Origin: Candidatus Dactylopiibacterium sp.
GTDB lineage: Bacteria; Pseudomonadota; Gammaproteobacteria; Burkholderiales; Rhodocyclaceae
Assembly (NCBI GenBank): GCA_031119555.1
Contig: JAVHXQ010000040.1
Coordinates: forward strand, 1 to 33,715
Length of the DNA stretch: 33,715 nt
Direction of reading: 5' to 3'
How positions within the stretch are numbered: the first letter of the stretch is position 1; each line of letters begins with the position of its first letter. The notes below the pieces were generated by a model. That model saw only the letters and a program-made list of their open reading frames with translations, was not told the DNA's origin and did not search any database. This document shows positions 10,152 through 17,108 of this stretch, piece by piece. The position numbers and the translations under genes were made by a program.

Positions 10152-10364
10152 TCAGGCGCCCCAGGACATCAGTGCCAGCAGGGTGGAAGCGCAGAACAGG
10201 GTGGTGACGACTCGCGAGAGGACGAACTCATGAACTTTTTCGGCCATGGCCACGGCCGTCAGGAGCACGCTGCTCGCCGTGCGGCACTGGCCACGGTGCG
10301 CGCCCAGCGCGTCGGAAAGGCCGGTGGTGTCGGAAGTGGCGATGGCGGACGACGGGGTAGTCAT
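10152..10364 (-). CDS. 70-aa membrane protein coupled to the glucan synthase
   Basis: I do not recognise a family. The N-terminal 30 residues are Ser/Thr-rich and polar. A hydrophobic segment near residues 47-68 (FVLSRVVTTLFCASTLLALM) should span the inner membrane, leaving a very short C-terminus. The ATG at 10364 has AGGAG 6 nt upstream, a strong site; a longer reading frame to 10445 has none and would start upstream of the predicted transcript start. Its stop codon is one base before the synthase start (TGAGATG), so ribosomes finishing here could reinitiate on the 2889-aa gene. It may act as a translational leader, a synthase subunit or a regulator. All three are inference. Confidence 0.7.
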   Translation of the reverse strand: MTTPSSAIATSDTTGLSDALGAHRGQCRTASSVLLTAVAMAEKVHEFVLSRVVTTLFCASTLLALMSWGA

Positions 10365-10393
10365 GACAGCTCCTGTTGCATTCAGAGGGTTGG

Positions 10394-10448
10394 GAGACCA
10401 CAGGGGTGTTCTTGGGGAAATCCCCGATGCGACACCCGAGACCACAGG
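10394..10448 (-). repeat. Nested hairpin flanked by direct repeats in the glucan operon leader
   Basis: Two 11-bp direct repeats GAGACCACAGG lie at 10394-10404 and 10438-10448, 44 bp apart. Between them is a nested inverted repeat: outer arms GGGTGT (10404-10409) / ACACCC (10432-10437), inner arms GGGGA (10414-10418) / TCCCC (10421-10425). With transcription predicted to begin near 10439, the RNA would start almost at the outer arm, so the transcript would have a 5' stem-loop. The second direct repeat overlaps the -10 element. The role (mRNA stability, operator, or both) is inferred. Confidence 0.55.
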
Positions 10449-10513
10449 CTAAGCGAGACGGGTGCGGCGGAGAATCGGACGGACGCCGCGCCGCTTGTCA
10501 GCGCTGTCCTACA
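10446..10513 (-). promoter_or_regulatory. Palindrome promoter B, upstream of the 70-aa/ndvB operon
   Basis: TGTCAG-N6-CCTACA occupies 10496-10513 (minus-strand reading TGTAGG-N6-CTGACA). Exactly 44 nt after it on the minus strand is TAGCCT (10451-10446). The predicted start is near 10439, about 75 nt before the ATG at 10364. The 11 bases beginning at the promoter-proximal half-site (CTGACAAGCGG) are identical to those of promoter D at 11366-11381. Confidence 0.65.
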
Positions 10514-10534
10514 CGACGCCCGCCCTACCCGGAT

Positions 10535-10699
10535 TCAGTCGGGCTCGCGCAGTTCGACCTCCGCCTCGAGCGGCTCGCGGTCCTGCCCGAACTGGGTGCT
10601 CTCGACGCGCAGCTCGCTGATGTAGGCCTCGCGTTCGCGTTCCATGTCTTCGCGGTGGCGCGTGTCGGATTCACGGTTGAGGTGGGGCTTGCGGTTCAT
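10535..10699 (-). CDS. 54-aa highly charged protein
   Basis: I do not recognise a family. The 54-residue product has no hydrophobic segment and is dominated by Glu, Arg and Asp. The N-terminal half is basic, the C-terminal half acidic (LEAEVELREPD end). It is likely cytoplasmic and possibly disordered or helical. The ATG at 10699 has GGAGG 8 nt upstream; a longer frame starting at 10756 has no such site. The gene follows the first BON lipoprotein by 84 bp on the same strand with no terminator between them, so it is probably in that transcript under promoter D. It could be a chance reading frame, but the ribosome site argues for a real gene. Confidence 0.55.
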   Translation of the reverse strand: MNRKPHLNRESDTRHREDMEREREAYISELRVESTQFGQDREPLEAEVELREPD

Positions 10700-10783
10700 G
10701 GCGGGTGCCTCCGGGAAAGAAACTGGGGTCGGAAGAACCGCGCGCGCCTCCGGCACCGGGCCGGGCGACGCGCGCGGCGGGGG

Positions 10784-11224
10784 TCAGCTGCGGACTTCGA
10801 GGTTGTTATCCACGTTGGTCACGCCCTTCACGTTGGCGGCCAGACGCGTGGCGCGTTCGCGCGACTCGGCATCGGGCGCCTGCCCGTTCAGCACGACGTG
10901 ACCGTTGCTGGTATCGACGTCGATCTTCAGCGCCGAGAGCTGCGGGTCCTTGGCCAGCTCGGCATTCACGCCGGCGGTGATGGAGGCATCCTCGGCCGTC
11001 GCGGCGATGCGGTTGCCCGCCGCCTGCACGTCCTGACGCAGTTCCGACATGCCTTGCTGGGCGGAGGCCGCGACCTGGTCGGTGCGCTGCTCCGCGCTCG
11101 CCACGGTGGAGTCGAGCCGTTCGCCCGCGCTCATGTTGTCGGTGTTTCGGTTGCAGGCCACCAGGCTCATCGCGATGGCCGCCAGTGCCGCGGTCTTGAG
11201 GGGAAGAGAAAGTTGCATGGTCAT
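10784..11224 (-). CDS. BON-domain lipoprotein (first copy)
   Basis: The 146-aa protein has a lipoprotein signal peptide with lipobox S-L-V-A-C (Cys at about residue 24), so it should be lipid-anchored in the envelope. A helical linker (about residues 30-75) is rich in Ala and Gln. A BON domain follows (about residues 80-144), with the typical alternation ending in GVTNVDNNLEV. BON domains, known from OsmY and DolP, bind phospholipid and help keep membranes intact under osmotic stress. AAAGGAA lies 8 nt before the ATG. The promoter is the palindrome type (11326-11393). A second BON lipoprotein lies at 17468-17788. Confidence 0.85.
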   Translation of the reverse strand: MTMQLSLPLKTAALAAIAMSLVACNRNTDNMSAGERLDSTVASAEQRTDQVAASAQQGMSELRQDVQAAGNRIAATAEDASITAGVNAELAKDPQLSALKIDVDTSNGHVVLNGQAPDAESRERATRLAANVKGVTNVDNNLEVRS

Positions 11225-11325
11225 GATCGGTTTCCTTTCATGGTCTGCTGCTTGGAAATCACCCCTGGCGCCGAGGGGCGCGGGGTCGTGAAGCCTGGCA
11301 GGCGTATGCCCGATCCATTGATTCC

Positions 11326-11393
11326 AGCTTAAGAAATCCCGGGCGCGGGATTCATCAGCGCGGAGCGGGTCCGCTTGTCAGACGGAGCCGACA
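11326..11393 (-). promoter_or_regulatory. Palindrome promoter D, upstream of BON lipoprotein 1
   Basis: TGTCAG-N6-CCGACA occupies 11376-11393. On the minus strand TAAGCT (11331-11326) follows after 44 nt; the start is predicted near 11319, about 95 nt before the ATG. Between repeat and -10 lies a 7-bp hairpin (AATCCCG/CGGGATT, 11335-11352) covering the -35 region, which could be a second operator. Confidence 0.6.
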
Positions 11394-11415
11394 GACTTGG
11401 ACGCAGGCCACCGGC

Positions 11416-11442
11416 AAAAAAAGTGGCTCCGCAGAGCCACTT
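11416..11442 (-). terminator. Intrinsic terminator after the DUF883 gene
   Basis: A perfect 9-bp stem AAGTGGCTC / GAGCCACTT (11421-11429 and 11434-11442) with a 4-nt loop. Read on the minus strand it runs straight into seven T, a textbook rho-independent terminator. It closes the DUF1328-DUF883 transcript before promoter D. Confidence 0.9.
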
Positions 11443-11515
11443 GCAAGGATGGGCGGCGGCCCGATGGCCGGGTCGCCTGCTTCATCCGGGGGGGGAAGTC
11501 TGTGCCGGAGGCGTC

Positions 11516-11902
11516 TCAGTGCGGGCGGCGGCGGGCCAGCCAGCTTGCCGCGCCGGCGATCAGCGCGCCGGACGCCACCGCGATCAGCAACGACTTGACG
11601 GGCTCCTCGCGCACGTAGGCGCGGGTGGCTTCGCTGGCGTCATCGACGCGCGTCTTGACGCTCGCGCAGGCGGCGCGCGCCTGCTTGAGGCCCACGCTGG
11701 CGTAGTGCTCGAGACCGTCGACCGCCTGGCCGACTTTCTCGGGAATCGCGTCGCGCAGGTTCTCGATACCGTTGCGCGCGGCGTCGAACTGGTTCTCGGC
11801 GGCGCGGCGCGTGGTTTCGATGGCGTCGCTGGCGCGGTCGCTCACGCTGTCGGCGAGCGTGCGGGCGCTGTCTTCGGCTTTACGGGGATTCAACTGCGTC
11901 AT
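11516..11902 (-). CDS. DUF883/ElaB/YqjD-like membrane-anchored protein
   Basis: The 128-aa protein has a long polar, helical N-terminal part (about residues 1-100) with coiled-coil character. A single C-terminal membrane segment (about residues 106-122, ending LARRRPH) follows. This is the layout of the ElaB/YqjD/YgaM family. In E. coli these are tail-anchored in the inner membrane, bind ribosomes and are induced in stationary phase. AAAGGAA lies 6 nt upstream of the ATG. It sits 48 bp after the DUF1328 gene on the same strand, so the two probably form an operon driven from 12188-12278 and ended by the terminator at 11416-11442. The ribosome-binding role is family knowledge, not visible here. 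Confidence 0.8.
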   Translation of the reverse strand: MTQLNPRKAEDSARTLADSVSDRASDAIETTRRAAENQFDAARNGIENLRDAIPEKVGQAVDGLEHYASVGLKQARAACASVKTRVDDASEATRAYVREEPVKSLLIAVASGALIAGAASWLARRRPH

Positions 11903-11950
11903 GATTTTTCCTTTCCGCGGAGATCCGCTCGGACGTGGTCGAAACGGCGC

Positions 11951-12115
11951 TCAGTGCTTGCGCATGAGGCTCATGAGGAAGGTGATCAGGGCCATGACCA
12001 CGAAGACGATGAACAGGATCTTCGCGATGCCGGCGGCACCGGCGGCGATGCCGCCAAAGCCGAAGAGGGCTGCGATCAGGGCAATCACGAAAAAGACGAC
12101 GGCGTAATGAAGCAT
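11951..12115 (-). CDS. DUF1328 (YtjA-like) small membrane protein
   Basis: The 54-aa protein consists of two hydrophobic segments (about residues 4-26 and 30-50) joined by a Gly/Ala turn ([15 protein letters not shown]), with a basic end (MRKH). This matches the UPF0391/DUF1328 family typified by E. coli YtjA, an inner-membrane protein of unknown function common among stress-induced genes. I use the ATG at 12115 because AAGGAG lies 7 nt upstream and it gives the family's usual length; a frame extended to 12157 adds a charged, non-conserved leader. It heads a likely two-gene operon with the DUF883 gene. Confidence 0.85.
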   Translation of the reverse strand: MLHYAVVFFVIALIAALFGFGGIAAGAAGIAKILFIVFVVMALITFLMSLMRKH

Positions 12116-12187
12116 CTCGTTCTCCTTTTTGCGCGGCGAGGATCGACGGATCCGCATCCATCCGCGGCGCGGTGCCGCAGTGGTTTC

Positions 12188-12278
12188 ACTTTATGCGCAA
12201 GGAGAAGGGGCGTCGGGCAGACCGGGCCGCACGCGGCTGTCGGCGCGCACGGGCCCCGCCGGTAGGAGAGCGACTACA
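12188..12278 (-). promoter_or_regulatory. Palindrome promoter F, upstream of the DUF1328-DUF883 operon
   Basis: The -10-like TAAAGT is at 12193-12188 on the minus strand. Exactly 44 nt upstream ends a half-site CCGACA (12243-12238), identical to that of promoter D, though its left arm is poor. A second, better palindrome (GGTAGG-N6-ACTACA, 12261-12278) lies just upstream and overlaps the kinase stop codon. The predicted start near 12181 is about 66 nt before the ATG. Confidence 0.45.
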
Positions 12279-13665
12279 CGGGCGCGGCAGCCTCCGGCGA
12301 GGCGGCACGCAGCGGCAGACGCGCCTGGATGCGCGTGCCCTGCCCCGGGGTCGAGCAGATCTCCAGCGTGCCGCTCTCGGCCTCGACGCGGAAGCGCATG
12401 CCGGAGAGGCCATGCCGCGTCGCGCTGACCTGCGTGATGTCGAACCCCACGCCATCGTCGGAAATGCTCACCACGGCCTCGGCGCCCTGCTCTTCGAGCT
12501 GGATGCGGATCGCGCGCGCCTGGGCATGCTTGCCGATGTTGGTGAGCGTTTCCTGCACGAGCCGGAACACCGTGAGCTGGGCGCTCGCCGACAGCGCCAC
12601 GGGTTCGAGCTGGGCCGTGATGGTGGCGTCCAGGCGCTCGCCGGATTCGCGGCAGAGGATCTCCAGCGCCGGCACCAGGCCCAGGTTGGACAGCGTGGAG
12701 GGGCGCAGATCCTCGATGATGCGGCGCTTGAGCGCGATGCCGGCGTTAAGCGTCTCGTTCAGGTGCGCCAGGCGTTCGAGCAGCTCGGGCGCATCGGCCG
12801 GCAGCTTGGGGCGCAGGCGCGCCACGTCGAGCTTGGCCGCCGTCAGCGTGGCGCCGAGCTCGTCGTGCAGATCGCGCGCCAGGCGCGCGCGCTCGTCCTC
12901 GCGCGCGGTCTGCAGGTGGCGCGCAAGCTCGGTCAGGCGCGCCGTGCGCCGGCGCACCTCGACTTCGAGCTGATCGCGCTCGGCCTTGATGGCCTGGGCC
13001 TGCTCGACGCGCGTGCGCTCGATCTGGCGGCTCTGGCGCAGGAACATCGCAAGGATCAGCAGACTCATGGCGGTGAGCAGGGAGACGCCCACGCGGTTGA
13101 ACAGCAGGGTGTCGAAGACCCGGCGCATGCCCAGTTCGATGCGCGCGTTCTGCATGCCCATCAGTTCGCGCGCGTCTTCGCGGATACGTTCCATCTGGGC
13201 GCGGCCGAGCCCGGAATAGATGATCTGCAGCGCGCGCTCGCGGTTGCCGCGCTCGATCTCGATGAGCACGTCGGCCAGTTCGGAGAGCTTTTCCTGCACG
13301 TCCTCGTCGAGCTTGGCGCGCACGCGCTCGGCATCGACGTGACCCAGCGCGGTGTAGGTGTCGCGCAGCTTCTCAAGGCTCGCGCGCACGTCGGAAGCGG
13401 CGTTCTGGTAGGGCCCGAGGTACTCCGCGCGGCCCGTGATGAGGTAGCCGCGCTGCGAGGTCTCGGCATCGGTCACGCGCTGCGAGATGTGCATGATCTG
13501 CAGACGCGCGCTACCCATCCGCACGAGGTCGCGCAGTTCGTCGTGCGCATCGCGGTAGGCCGACTCGCTGATGAACATCATGAACGCCGCCACGAGGATC
13601 GCGAGCGGCAGGAAGTAGATGCTGTGCTTGAAGCGATCCTTCAGTTGTGCGAGTCTGAAAGGCAT
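12274..13665 (-). CDS. CHASE3-type sensor histidine kinase (HisKA_3 family)
   Basis: The 463-aa inner-membrane sensor has a first span at residues 16-34 and a periplasmic CHASE3 domain (about 36-185) with the typical E-T-S-Q-R-G-Y-L-I-T-G motif at 68-78. A second span lies at 191-209, then a coiled-coil linker to about 255. The dimerisation/phosphoacceptor domain has RDLHDELG, with the likely phosphorylated His at 267. The HATPase carries an N box (TLTNIGKHA) and the G boxes DDGVGFD and GLSGM. This is the NarX/UhpB/DegS-like class, which normally partners LuxR-type regulators, and one lies divergently 44 bp away. CHASE3 ligands are unknown. The 3' end overlaps part of promoter F. Confidence 0.9.
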   Translation of the reverse strand: MPFRLAQLKDRFKHSIYFLPLAILVAAFMMFISESAYRDAHDELRDLVRMGSARLQIMHISQRVTDAETSQRGYLITGRAEYLGPYQNAASDVRASLEKLRDTYTALGHVDAERVRAKLDEDVQEKLSELADVLIEIERGNRERALQIIYSGLGRAQMERIREDARELMGMQNARIELGMRRVFDTLLFNRVGVSLLTAMSLLILAMFLRQSRQIERTRVEQAQAIKAERDQLEVEVRRRTARLTELARHLQTAREDERARLARDLHDELGATLTAAKLDVARLRPKLPADAPELLERLAHLNETLNAGIALKRRIIEDLRPSTLSNLGLVPALEILCRESGERLDATITAQLEPVALSASAQLTVFRLVQETLTNIGKHAQARAIRIQLEEQGAEAVVSISDDGVGFDITQVSATRHGLSGMRFRVEAESGTLEICSTPGQGTRIQARLPLRAASPEAAAPV

Positions 13666-13675
13666 GCCTTACACT
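13645..13675 (+). promoter_or_regulatory. Possible promoter of the response regulator
   Basis: TACACT at 13670-13675 is a fair -10 element. TTGTGC at 13645-13650 is a possible -35, with a long 19-bp spacer. Initiation would be near 13682, about 28 nt before the ATG. It overlaps the start of the divergent kinase gene, so the two genes may interfere. No good 18-bp palindrome is visible at the usual distance. Confidence 0.3.
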
Positions 13676-13709
13676 CCCGGGGTTTCTGCATGATGGAAGG
13701 ATCTCTCCG

Positions 13710-14342
13710 ATGATTCGCATCGCGATTGTGGATGACCATGCCGTGGTACGTGCCGGCCTGCGCCAGTTCCTGGCGGAACAGTTCGATTTCCGGGTCACGG
13801 GCGAAGCCTCCAATGGCCGCGAAGCGCTCGACATCGTGCGCCGCAATGACGCCGATGTCATCATTCTGGATCTCTCGATGCCCGATCAGAACGGCGTCGA
13901 CCTGCTCGCCGCGATCAAGGCGCGCGAGCCCGATCTGCCGGTCCTGATCCTCAGCGGTTTCCCCGAGACCCACTACGCCACCACGCTGCTGCGCCAGGGC
14001 GCGGCGGGCTATCTCAACAAGGAATGCGAGCCCGACGAAATCGTGCGGGCGATCCGCACCGTGTCGCGCGGCCGCAAGTACATCACGCCGGCCGTGGGCG
14101 AGCTGCTCGCCGACGGGCTGCACGGCAACCCGGACAGCCTGCCGCACGAACAGCTTTCGGAGCGCGAGCTGCAGGTCTTCCTGCGGCTCGCCAAGGGCGA
14201 GACGGTGGGCAACATCGCGGACAGCATGGCGCTCAGCGTGAAGACCGTGAGCACCTATCGCTCGCGCGTGATGGAGAAGCTCAGGCTTTCCTCCAACAGC
14301 GATCTGACCTACTACGCGCTCAAGAACGGGCTGATCCAGTAG
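13710..14342 (+). CDS. NarL/FixJ-family response regulator with LuxR-type HTH
   Basis: The 210-aa cytoplasmic protein has a receiver domain (residues 1-120) with acidic pair Asp8/Asp9, phosphoacceptor Asp54 in ILDLSMPD, a switch Ser near 77 and Lys near 105. A LuxR/GerE helix-turn-helix follows (about residues 145-205) with the LSERELQV entry and the NIADSMALSVKTVSTYRSRVMEKL recognition region (split here as NIADSMALS and KTVSTYRSRVMEKL). AAGGA precedes the ATG by about 9 nt. Divergent pairing with the CHASE3 kinase marks them as a two-component system. LuxR-type regulators bind inverted repeats as dimers, so I infer, without direct proof, that this protein may bind the TGTAGG-N6-CCTACA repeats. 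Confidence 0.92.
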   Translation: MIRIAIVDDHAVVRAGLRQFLAEQFDFRVTGEASNGREALDIVRRNDADVIILDLSMPDQNGVDLLAAIKAREPDLPVLILSGFPETHYATTLLRQGAAGYLNKECEPDEIVRAIRTVSRGRKYITPAVGELLADGLHGNPDSLPHEQLSERELQVFLRLAKGETVGNIADSMALSVKTVSTYRSRVMEKLRLSSNSDLTYYALKNGLIQ

Positions 14343-14373
14343 GCCCCGCCAGGGCGGGCGCGCGGCGCCGGGC

Positions 14374-14808
14374 TCAGGCGTGCCCGCCGCCATCCGTGCG
14401 CTCGCGGCGCAGGTTGCCGCAATAGACCAGCAATTCCTCGAGTTCGGCGGATTTGTCGAAGACGGCGTCGGCGCCCAGTTCGCGGCAGCGCCGGCGCATG
14501 TCCTGCGTGGCGAAGTTGGTGAGCACGACGAGATGCGCTTCGGGCAGCAGGTGGCGCGCATGGCGCAGGACTTCCAGCCCGGAGCCCGAGCGCAGGAAGA
14601 TGTCGATGATGACCACGTCGCATTGATTGTCCGAAGCGGCCAGCCAGCGGATGGCGGTGGCCTCCTCGGCGGCGAAGCCCTGGACCTCGATCTCCAGCAT
14701 CTCCTGCAGCGTGGCGATCAGGTTCTCCCGGATCATCGGGCTGTCTTCCACGAGGAAACACTTGAGCGGAGCGTCCGGGCGCGACTCCGGACTCTGCGAA
14801 GCACTCAT
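14374..14808 (-). CDS. Stand-alone receiver-domain protein
   Basis: The 144-aa protein is a single CheY-like receiver domain with no output domain. From the ATG at 14808 it has the acidic pair Glu21/Asp22, phosphoacceptor Asp69 in VIIDIF, the Thr switch in LTNFAT and a conserved Lys in VFDKSAE. The start is not certain. The reading frame extends to 14916, but the predicted transcript start near 14880 lies inside that extension. An ATG at 14841 has AGGAG touching it and is less likely. It is convergent with the LuxR-type regulator (31-bp gap) and preceded by palindrome promoter E. It may act as a phosphate sink or a partner of the neighbouring kinase (inference). Confidence 0.8.
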   Translation of the reverse strand: MSASQSPESRPDAPLKCFLVEDSPMIRENLIATLQEMLEIEVQGFAAEEATAIRWLAASDNQCDVVIIDIFLRSGSGLEVLRHARHLLPEAHLVVLTNFATQDMRRRCRELGADAVFDKSAELEELLVYCGNLRRERTDGGGHA

Positions 14809-14886
14809 CTTGGGTCCGTTATGGTTATCGGCCTGCCGCATCTCCTGGGTGGAGAAGGCTGGCCAGCCGTTTCTCGATACGGCCCG

Positions 14887-14954
14887 ATTATCTGGAAGTC
14901 GTTTCTGCCCGAACATACGCGTTCACCACATTATTGTGTCAGCCGTGTCCTACA
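14887..14954 (-). promoter_or_regulatory. Palindrome promoter E, upstream of the receiver gene
   Basis: TGTCAG-N6-CCTACA occupies 14937-14954 and overlaps the 3' end of the AsmA-like gene. On the minus strand GATAAT (14892-14887) follows after 44 nt. The start is predicted near 14880. The N6 spacer (CCGTGT) nearly matches that of promoter B (CGCTGT). Confidence 0.65.
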
Positions 14955-17056
14955 AAGGCAGCGCCTGAACTCTGACCCTGCGTGAGCCGGGCACACACCT
15001 CCGCCTCCTGCCGTCCTGCCGCGTCGCCGGGATCGACGAGCGGCACGAGGGCTGCCAGCGGATTCACCAATGCCAGCGCGGCGGCCGCGCCCACGCGCGC
15101 GACCAGCGGCATCGCCTCCACGCTGACGCGCGGCGAGGCGAAGCTCCCGCGCACCCGGACCGGCGTGCGCAGGCTGACGGGGCTCACGTCCTTGGGGCTG
15201 ACGCGGGCCGTGAGATCGAGCCGCTCGGTGGCGAGCGAAGCGCCGCCGCTCACGCGCAGCAGCGAGTCGGGCGTGTCGAGCACGAAGAGTTCGGGGCGCA
15301 CCATGCCTTCACGCACGCTCAGCGCCGCCACGCCGCAATTCACGGGCAGCGGCGCGTCCCCCGCCACGAAGACGCCCAGCGCCTGGGCGAGATCGAGGCC
15401 GGCGACTTCCAGCCCGAGGTGCGAGACGCTGCCGCGCACGAGCATGAGGCGCATGAGCCCGTCGGAGCTGCCGAGAATCTGCGCGGTGGAATTCCCCTGC
15501 CCCGCAAGCTCCACGATGCCGGCCAGCCGGCCCGCCACGTAGGGCGGCGCGCCGCCTTCGCGTTCGAGCTGCAGCCAGCGCTCCAGCGCCAGGCCGGAGA
15601 GCGCGAGGCGCGTGCTCCAGCGCGCCGGCGCCTGCTGCCCGTCGAGCGCGATGCGTCCGCTGACCTGACCGCCGGCGAGCCGCGCGTCGAGGTCTTCCAG
15701 CGCGAGCACGCCGTCCTGCAGCAGCAGGTGGGCGCGCAGCGGGCGGATGTTCTGCAGCGCGGGCGTGCCGAGTTCGAGCTGATCGAGCTGGATCTGAACG
15801 TCGGCATCCATGACGCGCAGCGAGGGCAGATCGAAGGTCTTGTCGGGCAGCACGCGGCCCTGGGCGCGGGTCTTCGCGGCGGCCTCGCGGCTGGCGGGCT
15901 CACCGCTTGCCGGGGTGCCGATGGAGGGGCCCAGATCCTGCAGCCACAGCGCCTTGCCACCCAGCGTGCCCTCCAGCCGGGAGCGTGAGCCGGTCACGGC
16001 GGCCGGGGTGAAGGCGAACACGCCGGACAGCTGGCTGCGGCCGATGCGCGCATCGCGGATGTCGGCCTTCCAGATGCGACCGTCATGCGCAAGGCGCCCC
16101 TGCATCGTGAAGGGCGGCGTGACGGGCAAGGTCACGCCGAGCGGCTCGCCCGCCGCCTCCAGCGAGGGGCCGGCCAGCGTGAAGGCAGTGTCTATCGAGG
16201 GGCGGCTGAAAATGTCGTAGAGGCGGCCATCCATGCTCAGGCGCGCACGCCCGAGCGAACCGTCGGCCCGCATCACGAGCGCCTGTTCGCGCGCGCTCTC
16301 CTCGTCGATCAGGGCCAGCAGCGCGCCCGTCTCGAGCTTCACCTCGAGCGGCTGGCCGTGGTAGTGGCCGCGCGCCTGGCCGACCAGCGTGGGCGGCGGG
16401 CGCGCGCCGGAGCGTGCCGTCGGCGCACTGGCCTCGGGCGTGCCCGGCGAATGATCGCGGAAGCTGAAAGTACCGGCCAGATCGAGCCGCTGCGGCGCAT
16501 CGAGATAGACCACGTCGCCATCGCGCACGCGCAGTTCGGCGAAGCGCACGCCGCGTATCCAGGGGGCATCGTCGGTCTTATCGCGCGCCGTGCCGAAGGT
16601 CCAGTTCGCCCGGCCGTCCTCGCCGCGCACCAGACGCAGCGCAAGCGCGTCGGCACTCAGGCTGTAAACAGGCAGCGCCCCGCCGCGACGCAGGCCCAGC
16701 AGATCGCGATAGCGCATCTGCAGCTGCACCGCGCGACCATCGGCGAGCACGTCGCGGCCGCCGGCCGGCGCCCCCACGTAAAGCCGGGCGACCCGCAGCT
16801 GCACGCCTTGCGTGAGGCGCAGGTGAAAACGCGTGGGGTCGGTGGCATCGCCGAAGCGGACCTCACGCTCGAGCCGTTCGCTCAGGAAGCGTTCGACGGG
16901 AGCGGCCATGAAACGCCACCCCATGCTTTCCGCCACCGCGAAGGCCGCGAGCGCGAGAAGCACCAGCAGGAGCGGCAGATGCAGCGCCGGGCGCCAGCGA
17001 CCGCGCATCGCGCGACGCGGTGCAATGCGGTGGCGAGGCTTCGGCGAGGTTCTCAT
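14939..17056 (-). CDS. AsmA-family envelope protein
   Basis: The 705-aa protein has a basic N-terminus, one membrane anchor (about residues 28-46, LPLLLVLLALAAFAVAE) and a large periplasmic part. That part has the AsmA features: an early AAPVERFLSERLEREV segment, repeated beta-rich stretches, and a C-terminal AsmA-like domain ending near VNPLAALVPLVDPG. AsmA-like proteins (AsmA, TamB, YhdP, YicH) are thought to move phospholipid between membranes. I prefer the ATG at 17056 over the one at 17065 because GAAGGG then sits at a usable distance. It lies after the CsbD terminators, so it should have its own promoter, which I could not identify. Confidence 0.8.
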   Translation of the reverse strand: MRTSPKPRHRIAPRRAMRGRWRPALHLPLLLVLLALAAFAVAESMGWRFMAAPVERFLSERLEREVRFGDATDPTRFHLRLTQGVQLRVARLYVGAPAGGRDVLADGRAVQLQMRYRDLLGLRRGGALPVYSLSADALALRLVRGEDGRANWTFGTARDKTDDAPWIRGVRFAELRVRDGDVVYLDAPQRLDLAGTFSFRDHSPGTPEASAPTARSGARPPPTLVGQARGHYHGQPLEVKLETGALLALIDEESAREQALVMRADGSLGRARLSMDGRLYDIFSRPSIDTAFTLAGPSLEAAGEPLGVTLPVTPPFTMQGRLAHDGRIWKADIRDARIGRSQLSGVFAFTPAAVTGSRSRLEGTLGGKALWLQDLGPSIGTPASGEPASREAAAKTRAQGRVLPDKTFDLPSLRVMDADVQIQLDQLELGTPALQNIRPLRAHLLLQDGVLALEDLDARLAGGQVSGRIALDGQQAPARWSTRLALSGLALERWLQLEREGGAPPYVAGRLAGIVELAGQGNSTAQILGSSDGLMRLMLVRGSVSHLGLEVAGLDLAQALGVFVAGDAPLPVNCGVAALSVREGMVRPELFVLDTPDSLLRVSGGASLATERLDLTARVSPKDVSPVSLRTPVRVRGSFASPRVSVEAMPLVARVGAAAALALVNPLAALVPLVDPGDAAGRQEAEVCARLTQGQSSGAAFVGHG

Positions 17057-17108
17057 GTCGTCCATCCCTTCTGTGTGCCACGCGGCATGGCATGGGTGAA
17101 AACGAAAC

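Noticed and set aside
1685-10207. A plus-strand open frame of about 2840 codons opposite the glucan synthase
   Set aside because: It mirrors the real gene codon by codon, is full of Arg/Gly/Ala/His without domains, and results from high GC at third positions. The minus-strand frame has clear GT84 and GH94 motifs.
13652-13676. A weak TGAAAG-N6-CTTACA match between the kinase and regulator genes
   Set aside because: Both arms deviate from the motif and it is not at the usual distance from a -10, so autoregulation through it is not supported.
14343-14373. A terminator between the convergent regulator and receiver genes
   Set aside because: Only a 5-bp CCCGC/GCGGG stem without T-run is present, too weak to call.
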